Source of the DNA: Iodobacter sp.
GTDB taxonomy: Bacteria > Pseudomonadota > Gammaproteobacteria > Burkholderiales > Chitinibacteraceae
NCBI RefSeq assembly: GCF_025352645.1
Contig: NZ_JANXSO010000175.1
Span: 1-64,000 of the forward strand
Direction of reading: 5' to 3'
Length of the DNA: 64,000 bases
Shown piece by piece: positions 43,390 through 52,710 of the stretch (position 1 is its first letter; each line of letters begins with the position of its first letter). A program made the position numbers and the translations under genes. The notes under the pieces were generated by a model. The model made no database searches. It had not been told where the DNA came from and worked only from the letters and a program-made list of their open reading frames with translations.

Positions 43390-46152
43390 TCAAGCTTTAT
43401 TGCCAGCCACAAAATAACGATTACGCCCCAAATGCTTGGCTTGATAAAGGGCTTGATCTGCCGCCTCCACAAGACAATAAAAATCAACTCCCTGCAATGG
43501 CAACATCACCGCAATACCCGCGCTCATAGTTACCACTTTTGCCGCATCAGAGGTCTGATGCGCAATTTGTAAATTACGAATTTGGTTTAACACCATCTCA
43601 ACCACCTGAATTGCGCCGTCTTGATCGGTGTTTGGCAGCACCAGCACAAATTCCTCCCCCCCATAGCGCGCGACAAAATCACCTGGGCGATGCAATGCGG
43701 CAGTTAAAGCCGCACTGACTTGTTTTAAGCATTCATCGCCTGCCTGATGGCCAAAATGATCGTTATATCGTTTAAAGTAATCCACATCGAGCATCACCAA
43801 GGCAAGACGTGCCCCACTCCTAGCTGCCCTCGCCCATTCTTGAGCCAAAGTTTGATCAAATAAACGCCGATTAGCCAAGCCCGTTAAACCATCCATATGC
43901 GCCAATCTAGATAACTCGGCATTAGCAGATGATAATTGCTCATGACTGGCACTTAAACTCACCTGCAAAGCTTCCAGTTCTTCGATGGTATCTTGCATTT
44001 TTTGCTCATCAAGCTTGTGCTGAGTAAGGTCATGCAAGGTGGCGATATACACACGCTCACCATCCACCTCTACTACAGCCAGCGCCATATCCATCACCAT
44101 TTCTAAGCCATCTTTATTCACGGCAACCACCTCACTCACCCGCCGCGTATCTACCCCCAAGCGTACAAATAATTCTTTGGCCACGCCGCGCTTACTATTG
44201 ATTTCACCCAAAGTAGGAAACAAAGCGCTTAAAGAACAGCCCTTTAGCTGATCAAAAGCAAACAACTTTAACGCAGCAGGATTTGCATCCCTAATGACGC
44301 CATCAAAACCCATCATCAATACACAATCATGCAGGCTATCTAAGATGGCGGAAGTGCGTGACTCACTTTGCTGTAGCTTTCTTTCTGCCAATTTTCGTAT
44401 GCTAATATCATTAGCGATTCCCATATAGCCAGTGATTTCTCCACGCAAATCACGCACCACATTCATAGTTAGCTCAACTGGGAAGCAATGCCCATCACGA
44501 TGCTGATAAATCCAATCCCTTTGGATATATCGCTTTGCTTGCTGAGCAAACGCATCAAAGTACTCGCTCGGCTCCTCCCCTATTTCCTTGCAAAAATCAG
44601 CCAGCAACTCTGCCGCTGCAGTGGATTGGTGAAAAAGCGCTGGTTTTTCTTTAGCAATTAATTCATGGGATTGATAACCCAACATTTTTTCGGCAGCACG
44701 ATTAAATAAACGGATAGTATTATTAAGATCAGTCACAATAATGGCCGAGCCTGCTGAATCTAGAATTGCTTTTTGCAAATCGCTATACGCCGCCATCGCC
44801 AAGTCTGATTTTTTGCGCTGACTTACATCGGCAATGGTTAAGACCACTCCATTAGAAACAGCAACTATTTGATAATTAAACCATGCCCCATAGAAAAAAG
44901 GATTCAGACTAAACTCTTCGCTCATTACCATTTTTTTAGTTAAAAAAACTTCACAACATATTGGGTATAAGTGAGCGGCATTGATGTTTTTTAATGCTTC
45001 TAGCAACAAACAGTCTGGTGTTTTTTGTTTTTTAAAGCAAAAAAAATCAAACCCATTTGGGTTTACATCAGTTATTTGAAAATCTTTCACATTCCAACTT
45101 TCATCTTTTATTACTTCTAAAACATAAATCGCATTCAAACTAGATTGAGTCGCAGCTTTAAATAACTCTTTACTACGAAGCAGGGCTAACTCAGTTTTAG
45201 AGGAGAGCGTAACATCATGTAAAACACTAACCGCCCCAACCTGTTCACCTGCATCATTAAACTGTGGGTTAAAAGACATATCAAACACCAATAAAGCCGC
45301 ACGTTTCCCTTGCACATTAGTTGCAGATACAAAAGATTCACCATATAGCTCGCTACGCGTCGAAAAACATTCACCCTGCAATGCCCTACCCCAAAAAGTA
45401 ATTAGATTAGATCGATCATCTGCAGAGCTAAATTCACATAATAAAAAGCAATCATTTTTTGCTAAAATAATTCCATACAAAGCAAAAAAAAGATCTGCAT
45501 AGGCCTGATTAAAAAATGAAAAATTAAACTGTAAATCCAAAACTGCAATAGGATCTTTTGAGCTATTCAAGATGCTTTCTAGATCTAAGCTTCTGTGCCT
45601 TTGCTCTTCTAATAACACCCTTGCCTCAATGAGCGTCTGTTTAAACTCGGTGAAATCAAATAAAATCATCTGATAAGCCACATCCGTACAGCCTGCCACA
45701 GCGTGCATAAAGGAGGAAACCCAACGGATACGGCCACTCTGATCGAGCAGGCGAAATTCAATCACAGAAGGAAGCTCTTGCTGCAGACTAATCTGCGCAG
45801 CCAACACGCTTACTTGATCCTCTGGATGGATGGCGGCTAACCAACCATCCCCTAAAGCGTCTGATTGAGAAAGCGCTGCCAAGGTGCAAAATTGTGGATT
45901 GGCGTAACAGCAGTTTGCTTTTTGATCCAGTAATAACACCGCCAAGGCCAGCGTGTTATAAGCCGTAGTGGGAAAAGCGGGGCGCACCTGCCAGCGCAAC
46001 ACAAAATACATCGCACAAAACAAGCCATATACAGGCCAAGAACGTATATGCAAAGCATAAAGAAGCAGTAGAGCGCATAAGCCCAACGCCTCCCGCCACC
46101 CTAAATATCGCAAAGCTTTAATGACCCACACCACAATCCCGCCCTGTTTCAC
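43390..46152 (-). CDS. Multi-PAS membrane diguanylate cyclase
   Basis: This 920-residue signalling protein makes cyclic di-GMP. Two membrane helices lie at about 22-60. Four or five PAS domains follow: near 65-170, 185-320, 330-440, 455-590 (with DISIRKLAERKLQQSE at its end) and 595-720. A coiled coil (EELEALQVSLSASHEQLSSA) leads to the GGDEF domain. The active site is GGEEF in ARYGGEEFVLVLP near residue 830, and the inhibitory I-site RPGD stands five residues upstream, so the enzyme should be active and feedback-inhibited. The domain start has DGLTGLANRR. No EAL domain is present. The sensed signal is unknown. Confidence 0.93.
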   Translation of the reverse strand: MKQGGIVVWVIKALRYLGWREALGLCALLLLYALHIRSWPVYGLFCAMYFVLRWQVRPAFPTTAYNTLALAVLLLDQKANCCYANPQFCTLAALSQSDALGDGWLAAIHPEDQVSVLAAQISLQQELPSVIEFRLLDQSGRIRWVSSFMHAVAGCTDVAYQMILFDFTEFKQTLIEARVLLEEQRHRSLDLESILNSSKDPIAVLDLQFNFSFFNQAYADLFFALYGIILAKNDCFLLCEFSSADDRSNLITFWGRALQGECFSTRSELYGESFVSATNVQGKRAALLVFDMSFNPQFNDAGEQVGAVSVLHDVTLSSKTELALLRSKELFKAATQSSLNAIYVLEVIKDESWNVKDFQITDVNPNGFDFFCFKKQKTPDCLLLEALKNINAAHLYPICCEVFLTKKMVMSEEFSLNPFFYGAWFNYQIVAVSNGVVLTIADVSQRKKSDLAMAAYSDLQKAILDSAGSAIIVTDLNNTIRLFNRAAEKMLGYQSHELIAKEKPALFHQSTAAAELLADFCKEIGEEPSEYFDAFAQQAKRYIQRDWIYQHRDGHCFPVELTMNVVRDLRGEITGYMGIANDISIRKLAERKLQQSESRTSAILDSLHDCVLMMGFDGVIRDANPAALKLFAFDQLKGCSLSALFPTLGEINSKRGVAKELFVRLGVDTRRVSEVVAVNKDGLEMVMDMALAVVEVDGERVYIATLHDLTQHKLDEQKMQDTIEELEALQVSLSASHEQLSSANAELSRLAHMDGLTGLANRRLFDQTLAQEWARAARSGARLALVMLDVDYFKRYNDHFGHQAGDECLKQVSAALTAALHRPGDFVARYGGEEFVLVLPNTDQDGAIQVVEMVLNQIRNLQIAHQTSDAAKVVTMSAGIAVMLPLQGVDFYCLVEAADQALYQAKHLGRNRYFVAGNKA

Positions 46153-46669
46153 AAAGCCTAGGCGCTCTGTTGACGTTTGATTCAGCTACGCTAAGCCAAG
46201 CAGATACCCCATTAAATAGTGACTGTAAAGCCAGCCTGTTAGCTGTAGTTTGGTGCCACACCGCGTTAATGACCTTGTTCAGTCCCAAAACTACAGCCAA
46301 CGCAGCCGTAAATGAAACGTCAATAGACCCTAGTGTCAGTATAGATAAATAAAAACAAATCGCTTCCCCTCACTTTTTCGCTTTTTTTTAAAGGAAACGT
46401 GTAAGACACCGTTCAATATTTGCGTAAAAAATCAGAAAAATGCGGGCTAATCGTGGCAATTTTTATGAAAAATTTTGGAATGGCCCTAGGCAGAGATAAA
46501 CTCATGCCCCTGCTAAGCCTTGGATTTTATAGGGGGGAAGCCAAAAATGAGTACTAAGCGCTCACAAAGGATACATAAATCCTACAGAAAGCCTTCACTG
46601 ACAGGTTTCCTGCAGCTTCCTCGTTACGTTAGAATAGGCCTTTGTATTAATTGACTGGATTACAGGCTC
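46153..46669. other. 517-base gap upstream of dapA with nested inverted repeats
   Basis: An outer pair TCTGTTGACGTTTGATT (46167-46183) and its near complement (46310-46326, 15 of 17) encloses an inner pair with GCTGTAGTTT (46242-46251) and AAACTACAGC (46288-46297). The latter extends to about 17 bases with one mismatch and one gap. The 160-base unit resembles a MITE. The rest (46330-46669) is AT-rich and has no credible gene; it should contain the dapA promoter, of which no confident boxes are seen. Confidence 0.5.
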
Positions 46670-47548
46670 ATGTTGACAGGTAGTCTGGTGGCGATTGTCA
46701 CCCCCATGTTCGAGGATGGAAGCCTCGATTTCGCGAGTCTTAGAAAACTCGTCGACTGGCATATCGAGCAAGGTACCGACGGCATTGTTGCCGTAGGGAC
46801 TACGGGAGAATCGCCGACGGTTGATGTAGACGAGCATATTGAAATTGTACGGGTTGTGGTTGAGCAAGCTGCTGGCCGTGTCCCTGTGATTGCAGGCACA
46901 GGCGCTAACTCCACCCGCGAAGCGATTAACCTATCGCTACGCGCCAAAGCTGCAGGCGCAAATTATGGTCTATCGGTTGTGCCTTATTACAACCGCCCAA
47001 CTCAAGAAGGCATGTTCCAGCACTTTAAAGCAATCACTGAAGCCAGTGAGCTGCCCACCATTCTTTATAACGTGCCAGGGCGTACCGTTGCCGATTTATC
47101 CAACGATACCGCGCTTCGCTTAGCTCAATTGCCGTTTGTCGTTGGGATTAAAGACGCCACGGGCAATTTAGAACGCGCTGCCGATTTAGTAAAACGTGCT
47201 CCAGCAGACTTTGCGCTTTACACTGGCGACGATGCTTCTGCCATGGCTTTTATGCTGATCGGTGGGCATGGCGTGATTACCGTTACAGGTAATATCGCCC
47301 CCAAACAAATGCATTTACTCTGTAAAAAAGCCATTGAAGGCGATGCAGCAGGTGCACGCGCACTGAATGATCCACTGCAAGATTTGCATAAGCACTTATT
47401 TATTGAAGCCAACCCTATTCCAGTGAAATGGGCAGTAGAGCAAATGGGCTTCATTCAAGCCGGTATTCGTTTGCCCCTCACTCCCCTTTCACACAGTGCG
47501 CAAGCCTTGGTATCTGATGCCATGACTGCCGCCGGACTAACCCACTGA
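46670..47548 (+). CDS. dapA: 4-hydroxy-tetrahydrodipicolinate synthase
   Basis: DapA condenses pyruvate with aspartate semialdehyde, the first step of the lysine/diaminopimelate branch that feeds peptidoglycan. The Schiff-base Lys161 is in [10 protein letters not shown], Tyr133 is in LYNVPGRT, and Thr44-Thr45 are in [10 protein letters not shown]. The length of 292 is normal. The ATG at 46670 gives [13 protein letters not shown], the standard N-terminus. bamC follows 10 bases later, the classic proteobacterial dapA-bamC pair. Confidence 0.97.
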   Translation: MLTGSLVAIVTPMFEDGSLDFASLRKLVDWHIEQGTDGIVAVGTTGESPTVDVDEHIEIVRVVVEQAAGRVPVIAGTGANSTREAINLSLRAKAAGANYGLSVVPYYNRPTQEGMFQHFKAITEASELPTILYNVPGRTVADLSNDTALRLAQLPFVVGIKDATGNLERAADLVKRAPADFALYTGDDASAMAFMLIGGHGVITVTGNIAPKQMHLLCKKAIEGDAAGARALNDPLQDLHKHLFIEANPIPVKWAVEQMGFIQAGIRLPLTPLSHSAQALVSDAMTAAGLTH

Positions 47549-47558
47549 TAAGAAGCCA

Positions 47559-48710
47559 ATGATGCATCAATTAAAAACATCCTCACGTCTTATTGGATTA
47601 GGCCTGTGCATTGCTTTGGCAGGTTGCAGCTCAGATCAACTGATGATGCAAAAGAAAGTGGATTACCGCAGTGGCAGTGACAATATTGGCAAAAACACCC
47701 TAGAGCTCCCGCCAGAACTCACCGCGCCAGCAAGCAATAGTCATTTTAATGTGCAAGCCAATACGGTTTTAGGCAGCACCACCGCCGCACCGAGCACGAC
47801 CAACAGTGCAGCCCCAGCCGCCGTACTAGGGGATAGCAGCCGTGCCAAGATTGTGCAGGCGGGTAATCAACGTTGGTTAGTTGTAAAAGGTGACCCAGAA
47901 AAACTTTGGCCAGAAATCCATGAATTTTGGCTAGATAACGGCTTTTTGCTAACTTTAGATAACCCAGCCATTGGGATTATGGAAACAGATTGGCTAGAAA
48001 ACCGTGCCAAGCTGCCTAAAGACTTGGTGACCCGTATGCTGTCTAAAATATCAGACCGCATCTTGTCTACCGGTGAACTAGACCGTTATCGCACCCGCGT
48101 CGAGCGTGGCAGTGAGCCTGGCACCACCGAGATCTACATCTCGCACCGCGGCATGCTCGAGGTTTATAGCAAGGACGGCAGCAGCGACGCCAAAATCACT
48201 AAAAATAGTGATGATGCTAAAACCATCTGGACCCCAAGAAAACCTGAGCCAGAAATGGAAGTTGAAATGCTTTCCTTGCTGCTACAACGCTTTGGCCTAG
48301 ACCAAACCACTGCGCAAGCCGTGGTTGCTAAACCTTACCAAGCCCCTGCTAGTGCTAGCTTAATCGACAATGGAAAAGCACTGACCATCGCCGACAACTT
48401 TGATCGCGCTTGGCGCCGTGTTGGCTTGGCGTTAGATCGCTCTGGCTATGTGGTATATGACCGTGATCGCAGCAAAGGCGTTTACATGATTCGCCGTGCG
48501 GATACGGATATCGGTGGGGAAGACAATAGCAGCATCTTTAGCAAGCTGGCTTTCTGGAAAAAAGACGCCGCGCCAGAGCAAAAACAAGCGCATGAGTATG
48601 AAGTACACCTCACCGAAGGCCTAAACCAGACCAAGTTGACCGTGACTTCAAAAATCAAAGGCGACGACAATGGCAAGATCATTTCTGCACTGCTCAGCGA
48701 GTTAAAATAA
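47559..48710 (+). CDS. bamC: Outer-membrane assembly lipoprotein BamC
   Basis: BamC is a lipoprotein of the BAM complex that inserts outer-membrane proteins. The lipobox is ALAGC with lipidated Cys23. An extended N-terminal segment (YRSGSDNIGKNTLELPPEL) is the part that contacts BamD in E. coli. Two helix-grip domains follow (about 105-235 and 265-383; each starts with a segment like QRWLVVKGDPEKLWPEIHEF or NFDRAWRRVGLALDRSGYVV). The length of 383 is slightly greater than in E. coli. The gene lies just after dapA and is probably co-transcribed. Confidence 0.94.
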   Translation: MMHQLKTSSRLIGLGLCIALAGCSSDQLMMQKKVDYRSGSDNIGKNTLELPPELTAPASNSHFNVQANTVLGSTTAAPSTTNSAAPAAVLGDSSRAKIVQAGNQRWLVVKGDPEKLWPEIHEFWLDNGFLLTLDNPAIGIMETDWLENRAKLPKDLVTRMLSKISDRILSTGELDRYRTRVERGSEPGTTEIYISHRGMLEVYSKDGSSDAKITKNSDDAKTIWTPRKPEPEMEVEMLSLLLQRFGLDQTTAQAVVAKPYQAPASASLIDNGKALTIADNFDRAWRRVGLALDRSGYVVYDRDRSKGVYMIRRADTDIGGEDNSSIFSKLAFWKKDAAPEQKQAHEYEVHLTEGLNQTKLTVTSKIKGDDNGKIISALLSELK

Positions 48711-48721
48711 GCGCCGCCAGC

Positions 48722-48781
48722 GCGCAAATAGCACGACAACGAACATCCAGACTGGATGCGCTTTGATTGCTATTTGTGCGC
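48722..48781. repeat. Inverted repeat after bamC
   Basis: GCGCAAATAGCA (48722-48733) pairs with TGCTATTTGTGCGC (from 48768), with a two-base bulge. An inner ACATCCAG/CTGGATGC can also pair. It immediately follows the bamC stop and has no T tract, so it may stabilise the mRNA end or be a repeat. Confidence 0.45.
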
Positions 48782-48824
48782 TTGGCTGAACTAGTATTAT
48801 TTAAAGCGGTATCTCGCTAAACCC

Positions 48825-48854
48825 ATGCCCGCCGCTGCGGGCATTTTTCTTTTT
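48825..48854 (+). terminator. Rho-independent terminator of dapA-bamC
   Basis: ATGCCCGC (48825-48832) and GCGGGCAT (48837-48844) form an 8-base stem with a 4-base loop, followed by TTTTCTTTTT. It lies about 115 bases beyond the bamC stop and 20 before the next gene. Confidence 0.88.
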
Positions 48855-48873
48855 ACCTTAAGGCGCGACCTCC

Positions 48874-49092
48874 ATGCTCAATTCAAGGCCATATCAAAGC
48901 AAGCCATCCACCAACGATAGCGAACCACAGCCTTGCCCAAAATGCGGCTCTAAACCCGAAGTCACTAAAGCGGGATCTAACCGCTGCTGGGTGCAATGCT
49001 CTAAGTTTGGCAAAAACGGTAATTGCAGCGCCATCTCTCAGCAAGGCAGCACTAAAAAAGAAGCCATTGTGCTGTGGAACAAGCTGAAATAA
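48874..49092 (+). CDS. Small zinc-ribbon protein of the Lar restriction-alleviation type
   Basis: This 72-residue protein has the pattern PCPKCGSKPEV ... CWVQCSKFGKNGNC ... EAIVLWNKLK. It matches the fold of Lar-like proteins: a zinc ribbon with CPxCG, a second Cys pair, and a terminal EAI-x-x-WN helix. The prototype, Lar of the Rac prophage, modulates type I restriction. Chromosomal members outside phages are common and of unknown role. AAGG lies 11 bases before the ATG. It stands between the dapA-bamC terminator and srkA with no other phage genes around. Confidence 0.7.
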   Translation: MLNSRPYQSKPSTNDSEPQPCPKCGSKPEVTKAGSNRCWVQCSKFGKNGNCSAISQQGSTKKEAIVLWNKLK

Positions 49093-49136
49093 GCCACTCC
49101 TCCCCGCTATGTTCGCTTTAGCCGTACAATCAGGGG

Positions 49137-50117
49137 ATGAATACGATACCTCCATTCGCAAATTTAACCCCCGATTGCGTCATGAACGCAATAGATAGCC
49201 TTGGCCTGCCTTGCGACGGCAGGCTGCTTGCGCTTAATAGCTATGAAAACCGCGTGTATCAAGTGGGCCAAGATGATGGCCCACCCTTGGTCGCCAAGTT
49301 TTACCGCCCTGAGCGCTGGAGCAGCGAAGCTATTTTAGAAGAGCACGCCTTTACACTGGATCTGGCTGGGCGAGAGCTGCCGGTGGTGCCGCCAATTATT
49401 CATCAGGGCCAAACTCTGCATCAATTTGCAGGCTTTCAATTTGCCATTTTCAATAAGCACGGCGGCCGTGCACCCGAGCTGGAATCGGCCTCCACCTTAG
49501 AATGGATGGGGCGTTTTATTGGCCGCATTCATGCCGTTGGCGCGCTAAAGCCCTTTGCCCATCGCCCTGCTCTGAATATCGACACCTTTGGTATTGGCCC
49601 ACGAGATTTTCTGCTTAGCCACGACTTTATCCCTGCCTCGCTCAAACCCGCATGGGAAAGCGCTATTGCCTTGGCATTAGAAGGTGTTCGCCGCAGCTTT
49701 GATCGCGCTGGCGATGTGGCGCAAATCCGTCTGCATGGTGATTGCCATATTGGCAATGTGCTCTGGACCGATGCTGGCCCGCATTTTGTAGACTTTGACG
49801 ACAGCCGCAGCGCCCCTGCTATTCAGGATTTATGGATGCTGCTATCGGGCGATCGCAGCGAAATGACGCGACAACTGATTGATATCTTAATCGGCTACGA
49901 AGACTTTTGCGATTTTGACCCGCGTGAGCTGCATTTAATTGAAGCGCTGCGCACGCTACGACTGATTCATTACTCCGGCTGGTTAGCCCGCCGCTGGCAC
50001 GACCCCGCCTTCCCCGCCGCCTTTCCTTGGTTTAATACCGAGCACTACTGGCAAGATCGCATCTTAGAATTACGTGAGCAGATTGCGCTGATGGATGAGC
50101 CTGCGTTAGTGGTTTAA
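49137..50117 (+). CDS. srkA: Stress response kinase SrkA (YihE/RdoA)
   Basis: This cytoplasmic Ser/Thr kinase of the aminoglycoside-phosphotransferase fold limits toxin-triggered death and counters envelope stress in E. coli. The catalytic loop is LHGDCHIGNVLW near residues 199-210, and the metal-binding Asp is in HFVDFDDSRSAP. The N-lobe has LNSYENRVYQVG and LVAKFYRPERWS with the ATP-contacting Lys. The length of 326 is normal. In E. coli it precedes dsbA; here it converges on the GalNAc operon. Confidence 0.95.
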   Translation: MNTIPPFANLTPDCVMNAIDSLGLPCDGRLLALNSYENRVYQVGQDDGPPLVAKFYRPERWSSEAILEEHAFTLDLAGRELPVVPPIIHQGQTLHQFAGFQFAIFNKHGGRAPELESASTLEWMGRFIGRIHAVGALKPFAHRPALNIDTFGIGPRDFLLSHDFIPASLKPAWESAIALALEGVRRSFDRAGDVAQIRLHGDCHIGNVLWTDAGPHFVDFDDSRSAPAIQDLWMLLSGDRSEMTRQLIDILIGYEDFCDFDPRELHLIEALRTLRLIHYSGWLARRWHDPAFPAAFPWFNTEHYWQDRILELREQIALMDEPALVV

Positions 50118-50123
50118 GCCAAC

Positions 50124-50160
50124 AGATCCCATCAGCCTTTTAACAAAGGGGATGGGATCT
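50124..50160. terminator. Terminator-like hairpin between srkA and agaA
   Basis: AGATCCCATC (50124-50133) and GATGGGATCT (50151-50160) form a perfect 10-base stem; CCTTT/AAAGG extends it inside. It lies between convergent stop codons and could end transcription from both sides, though there is no strong T tract. Confidence 0.55.
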
Positions 50161-50187
50161 AAATAACAAAGCACCAGTCCATGCACC

Positions 50188-51330
50188 CTACACCACCCGC
50201 CGCCCCTGCACCCATGTACCAACCACGGCTAAGTCTGGGCTAATCAGCGTTAAGCTGGCTTTTTTACCTATGGCGATACTGCCCAAATCGGCCAGCCCCA
50301 GTGATCTGGCGGGGTTACGGCTGGCCAGTGCCCATGCACGCTCTAGCGGCAAACCCAACCATTTTTGGGCGTGGCGCACGGCGTCGATCAGATGCAGGGT
50401 ACTGCCTGCCAGTCCGCCCGCTTCAGTACGCACCACGCCATTTTGCATAGTCACCTGCATTTCACCCAGTTGATACGCGCCATCGCTCATGCCGGTGGCG
50501 CGCATGGCATCGGTAATCAGCAGTAGGCGCTCTTCTCCACAGCAAGACAGCGCAATTTTAACTGCAGCAGGATGCACATGATGGCCATCGGCAATCATCT
50601 CTACATCGCAGCCATCGGTGGTAAGCCCCGCGCCAACCACACCAGGATCACGGTGATGTAAGCCACGCATGCCATTGTAGCAATGCACAATGCCCTGTGC
50701 GCCCATCTGTAAAGCGTGCAAGGTTTGATCGTAGCTGGCGTCGCTATGGCCAATCAGTACTCGCACGCCTTTGCGGCGCAGCCATGCAATGGCTTCATCT
50801 GAGCCTGCCAATTCTGGTGCCAGCGCAACCGTATGCAGGGAATCACCGGCAATATCCAGCCAAGATTGCAACTCGCTCATATCCAAGGGCCGCATCCATT
50901 GCACCGGATGTGCACCACAGCATTTGGCAGTAAAATACGGGCCTTCCAGGTAACTACCCAGTAATTCTGCCCCAGGCAAGCCCCGCTCACGGCTGCGGCG
51001 AATTTCAGTTAAAGCCGCGGTAATGGCTGGCACAGGCGCAGTTACCGTGGTGGCCAAAAAGGCCCCCACACCAAAGCGGGCAAAATGCATAGAGATTTCA
51101 TCCAGTGCATTGCTGCTGGCGTCCATGGTGTCAAACCCCGCAGCACCGTGCACATGGCTATCAATCAGCGCGGGCATCAGCCAGTTGTCACCCAGATCAA
51201 GATCAAAATCGCCACCCACTAATAAGGCCGCGATCTTGCCATCGGCCGCGATCTCAAGCACGGCGTTTTCCAGCCAGCCGTGCTCGCTTAATATCCTTGC
51301 CGCCCGTAAACGCTGCGTTTTACAAGGCAT
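50188..51330 (-). CDS. agaA: N-acetylgalactosamine/N-acetylglucosamine-6-phosphate deacetylase
   Basis: This amidohydrolase removes the acetyl group from the phosphorylated amino sugar brought in by the PTS. Metal and substrate motifs are DSHVHGAAGFDT (near 58), YLEGPYFTAKCCGAHP (near 127), IGHSDASYD, IVHCYNGMRGLHHRDPG, ADGHHVHP and the catalytic Asp in LITDAMRATG. The length of 380 is normal for NagA/AgaA. Its position as last gene of an aga PTS operon, overlapping agaF by 11 bases, argues for AgaA (GalNAc-6-P) rather than NagA. Cross-activity with GlcNAc-6-P is common. Confidence 0.9.
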   Translation of the reverse strand: MPCKTQRLRAARILSEHGWLENAVLEIAADGKIAALLVGGDFDLDLGDNWLMPALIDSHVHGAAGFDTMDASSNALDEISMHFARFGVGAFLATTVTAPVPAITAALTEIRRSRERGLPGAELLGSYLEGPYFTAKCCGAHPVQWMRPLDMSELQSWLDIAGDSLHTVALAPELAGSDEAIAWLRRKGVRVLIGHSDASYDQTLHALQMGAQGIVHCYNGMRGLHHRDPGVVGAGLTTDGCDVEMIADGHHVHPAAVKIALSCCGEERLLLITDAMRATGMSDGAYQLGEMQVTMQNGVVRTEAGGLAGSTLHLIDAVRHAQKWLGLPLERAWALASRNPARSLGLADLGSIAIGKKASLTLISPDLAVVGTWVQGRRVV

Positions 51331-51751
51331 TAGCCGCCCCCTCCCGCTTGCGAGCTAAGCGCTCGGCAAGGCTGGTTACGCCGCTTTTACCTGCAGCCAC
51401 CAGCCGCTGGCGAAACTCGGCCACATCGTGAATCTCATCACGCTCAAACAGCATTTCAGCAAACATTTGTAAATTAAGCCCGGTCACCACCTCAATATCA
51501 CTGCGTTCCTGCGCAATGGTTGCCGCGATACGAAACGGCGAGCCGCCCAGCAGATCAGCCACAAATACCACGCCCTCCCCCTGATCCACACTGGAGATGG
51601 CTTGCCTTAACGTTGCATCCAGCACCGCCGTGCTGTTGCCTTCAGGAAAATCAACCGCACATAAGGCAGCCTGCTCGCCAAATACCTGAACAATGGCTTC
51701 TTTCATACCGCTGGCGATACGGCCATGGCCCGTTAAAATTAAGGCAATCAT
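51320..51751 (-). CDS. agaF: PTS EIIA component, mannose family (AgaF-like)
   Basis: This soluble phosphocarrier accepts phosphate from HPr and passes it to EIIB. The active His9 is in LILTGHGRIASGM, and FVADLLGGSPFRIAA near residues 66-80 is the family signature. The length of 143 is normal. It lies 62 bases after the EIID gene and overlaps agaA. The sugar is assigned from operon context (agaS, agaR, agaA), not from this sequence. Confidence 0.9.
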   Translation of the reverse strand: MIALILTGHGRIASGMKEAIVQVFGEQAALCAVDFPEGNSTAVLDATLRQAISSVDQGEGVVFVADLLGGSPFRIAATIAQERSDIEVVTGLNLQMFAEMLFERDEIHDVAEFRQRLVAAGKSGVTSLAERLARKREGAANAL

Positions 51752-51813
51752 TTTCTCTTCCTTTTAAAGCAGGCGTTCACCCATACAGGGCCAACGCCTA
51801 GATCAAACATCGA

Positions 51814-52710
51814 TTACAAAAAGCCAAGCAATTTACCGGCCAAACCAAACAATACCGTCACGCCAATCAGCTTCACGGGTGAATAGCCTTTTTTCATCAA
51901 GCCATACATCAATAAAGTAAACAGCAGTGGCAGCAGATTAGGCATCAGCTTATCCAGCACATCGGTCTGCAGCAAAATCTTGGCCTTACCCGCATGGATC
52001 TCTAAAGGGGTAGCAAGCCGTACATATGAAGCCACCAGCGCGCCAATCACCGTCATACCCACAATGGATGCGGCATGGGATATTTTTTTGGTACTGTTTT
52101 TTAAGGCGCTGATCGCCCCCAAGCCAGCGCGGTAGCCGTAATGCGCCAGCCCAAATCGCAAACCAAAGTGCAGAGCATTAAATAGCAATAAAAACACCAC
52201 AGGGCCAAACAAGCTGCCCTCTAATGCCAGCGCCGCGCCAATCCCCGCACAGATGGGCAACCAAGTCAGCCAGAACATCGCATCGCCAATCCCACCCAAG
52301 GGGCCCATCAGCGCCACCTTAACCGCGCGAATGGTGGAGATTTTTTCCTTATTTTGCTCCATAGCCAGCACAAGGCCAGATAAAAAAGTCACATCAAAGG
52401 GATGCACATTTAAAAACTCCATATGCATTTGCGCCGAGTTGCGCAAATCGTCAGGGTTTTTATGAATTTTGCGTAAAGCGGGCAAAATAGTGAACAACCA
52501 GCCTCCCGCCTGCATCCGCTCATAATTAAAAGAGGCTTGCAGGGCAAGTGAGCGCCACGCCATGCGATTGATATCTCGCTTACTTAAGGGCTCGGCTGGG
52601 GTAGTGTCGATATAATCATCGCGCTCTACTTGGCTACTGGCCAAGGCTTGCTGCATGCGTAGCTCGGCTTTGGCCGCGCTGGCGGCTTCGGTATCATTAA
52701 ATCCCATCAT
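51814..52710 (-). CDS. agaE: PTS EIID component, mannose family (AgaE-like)
   Basis: This inner-membrane subunit of 298 residues forms the sugar channel with EIIC. The cytosolic N-terminal half contains LSKRDINRMAWRSLALQASF and NYERMQAGGW, which are EIID signatures. It is followed by VHPFDVTFLSGLVLAMEQNK and the GPLGGIGDAMFWLTWLP motif, then C-terminal helices. Its start overlaps the EIIC stop by 14 bases. Slight N-terminal extension (about 45 residues) relative to ManZ is noted. Confidence 0.92.
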   Translation of the reverse strand: MMGFNDTEAASAAKAELRMQQALASSQVERDDYIDTTPAEPLSKRDINRMAWRSLALQASFNYERMQAGGWLFTILPALRKIHKNPDDLRNSAQMHMEFLNVHPFDVTFLSGLVLAMEQNKEKISTIRAVKVALMGPLGGIGDAMFWLTWLPICAGIGAALALEGSLFGPVVFLLLFNALHFGLRFGLAHYGYRAGLGAISALKNSTKKISHAASIVGMTVIGALVASYVRLATPLEIHAGKAKILLQTDVLDKLMPNLLPLLFTLLMYGLMKKGYSPVKLIGVTVLFGLAGKLLGFL

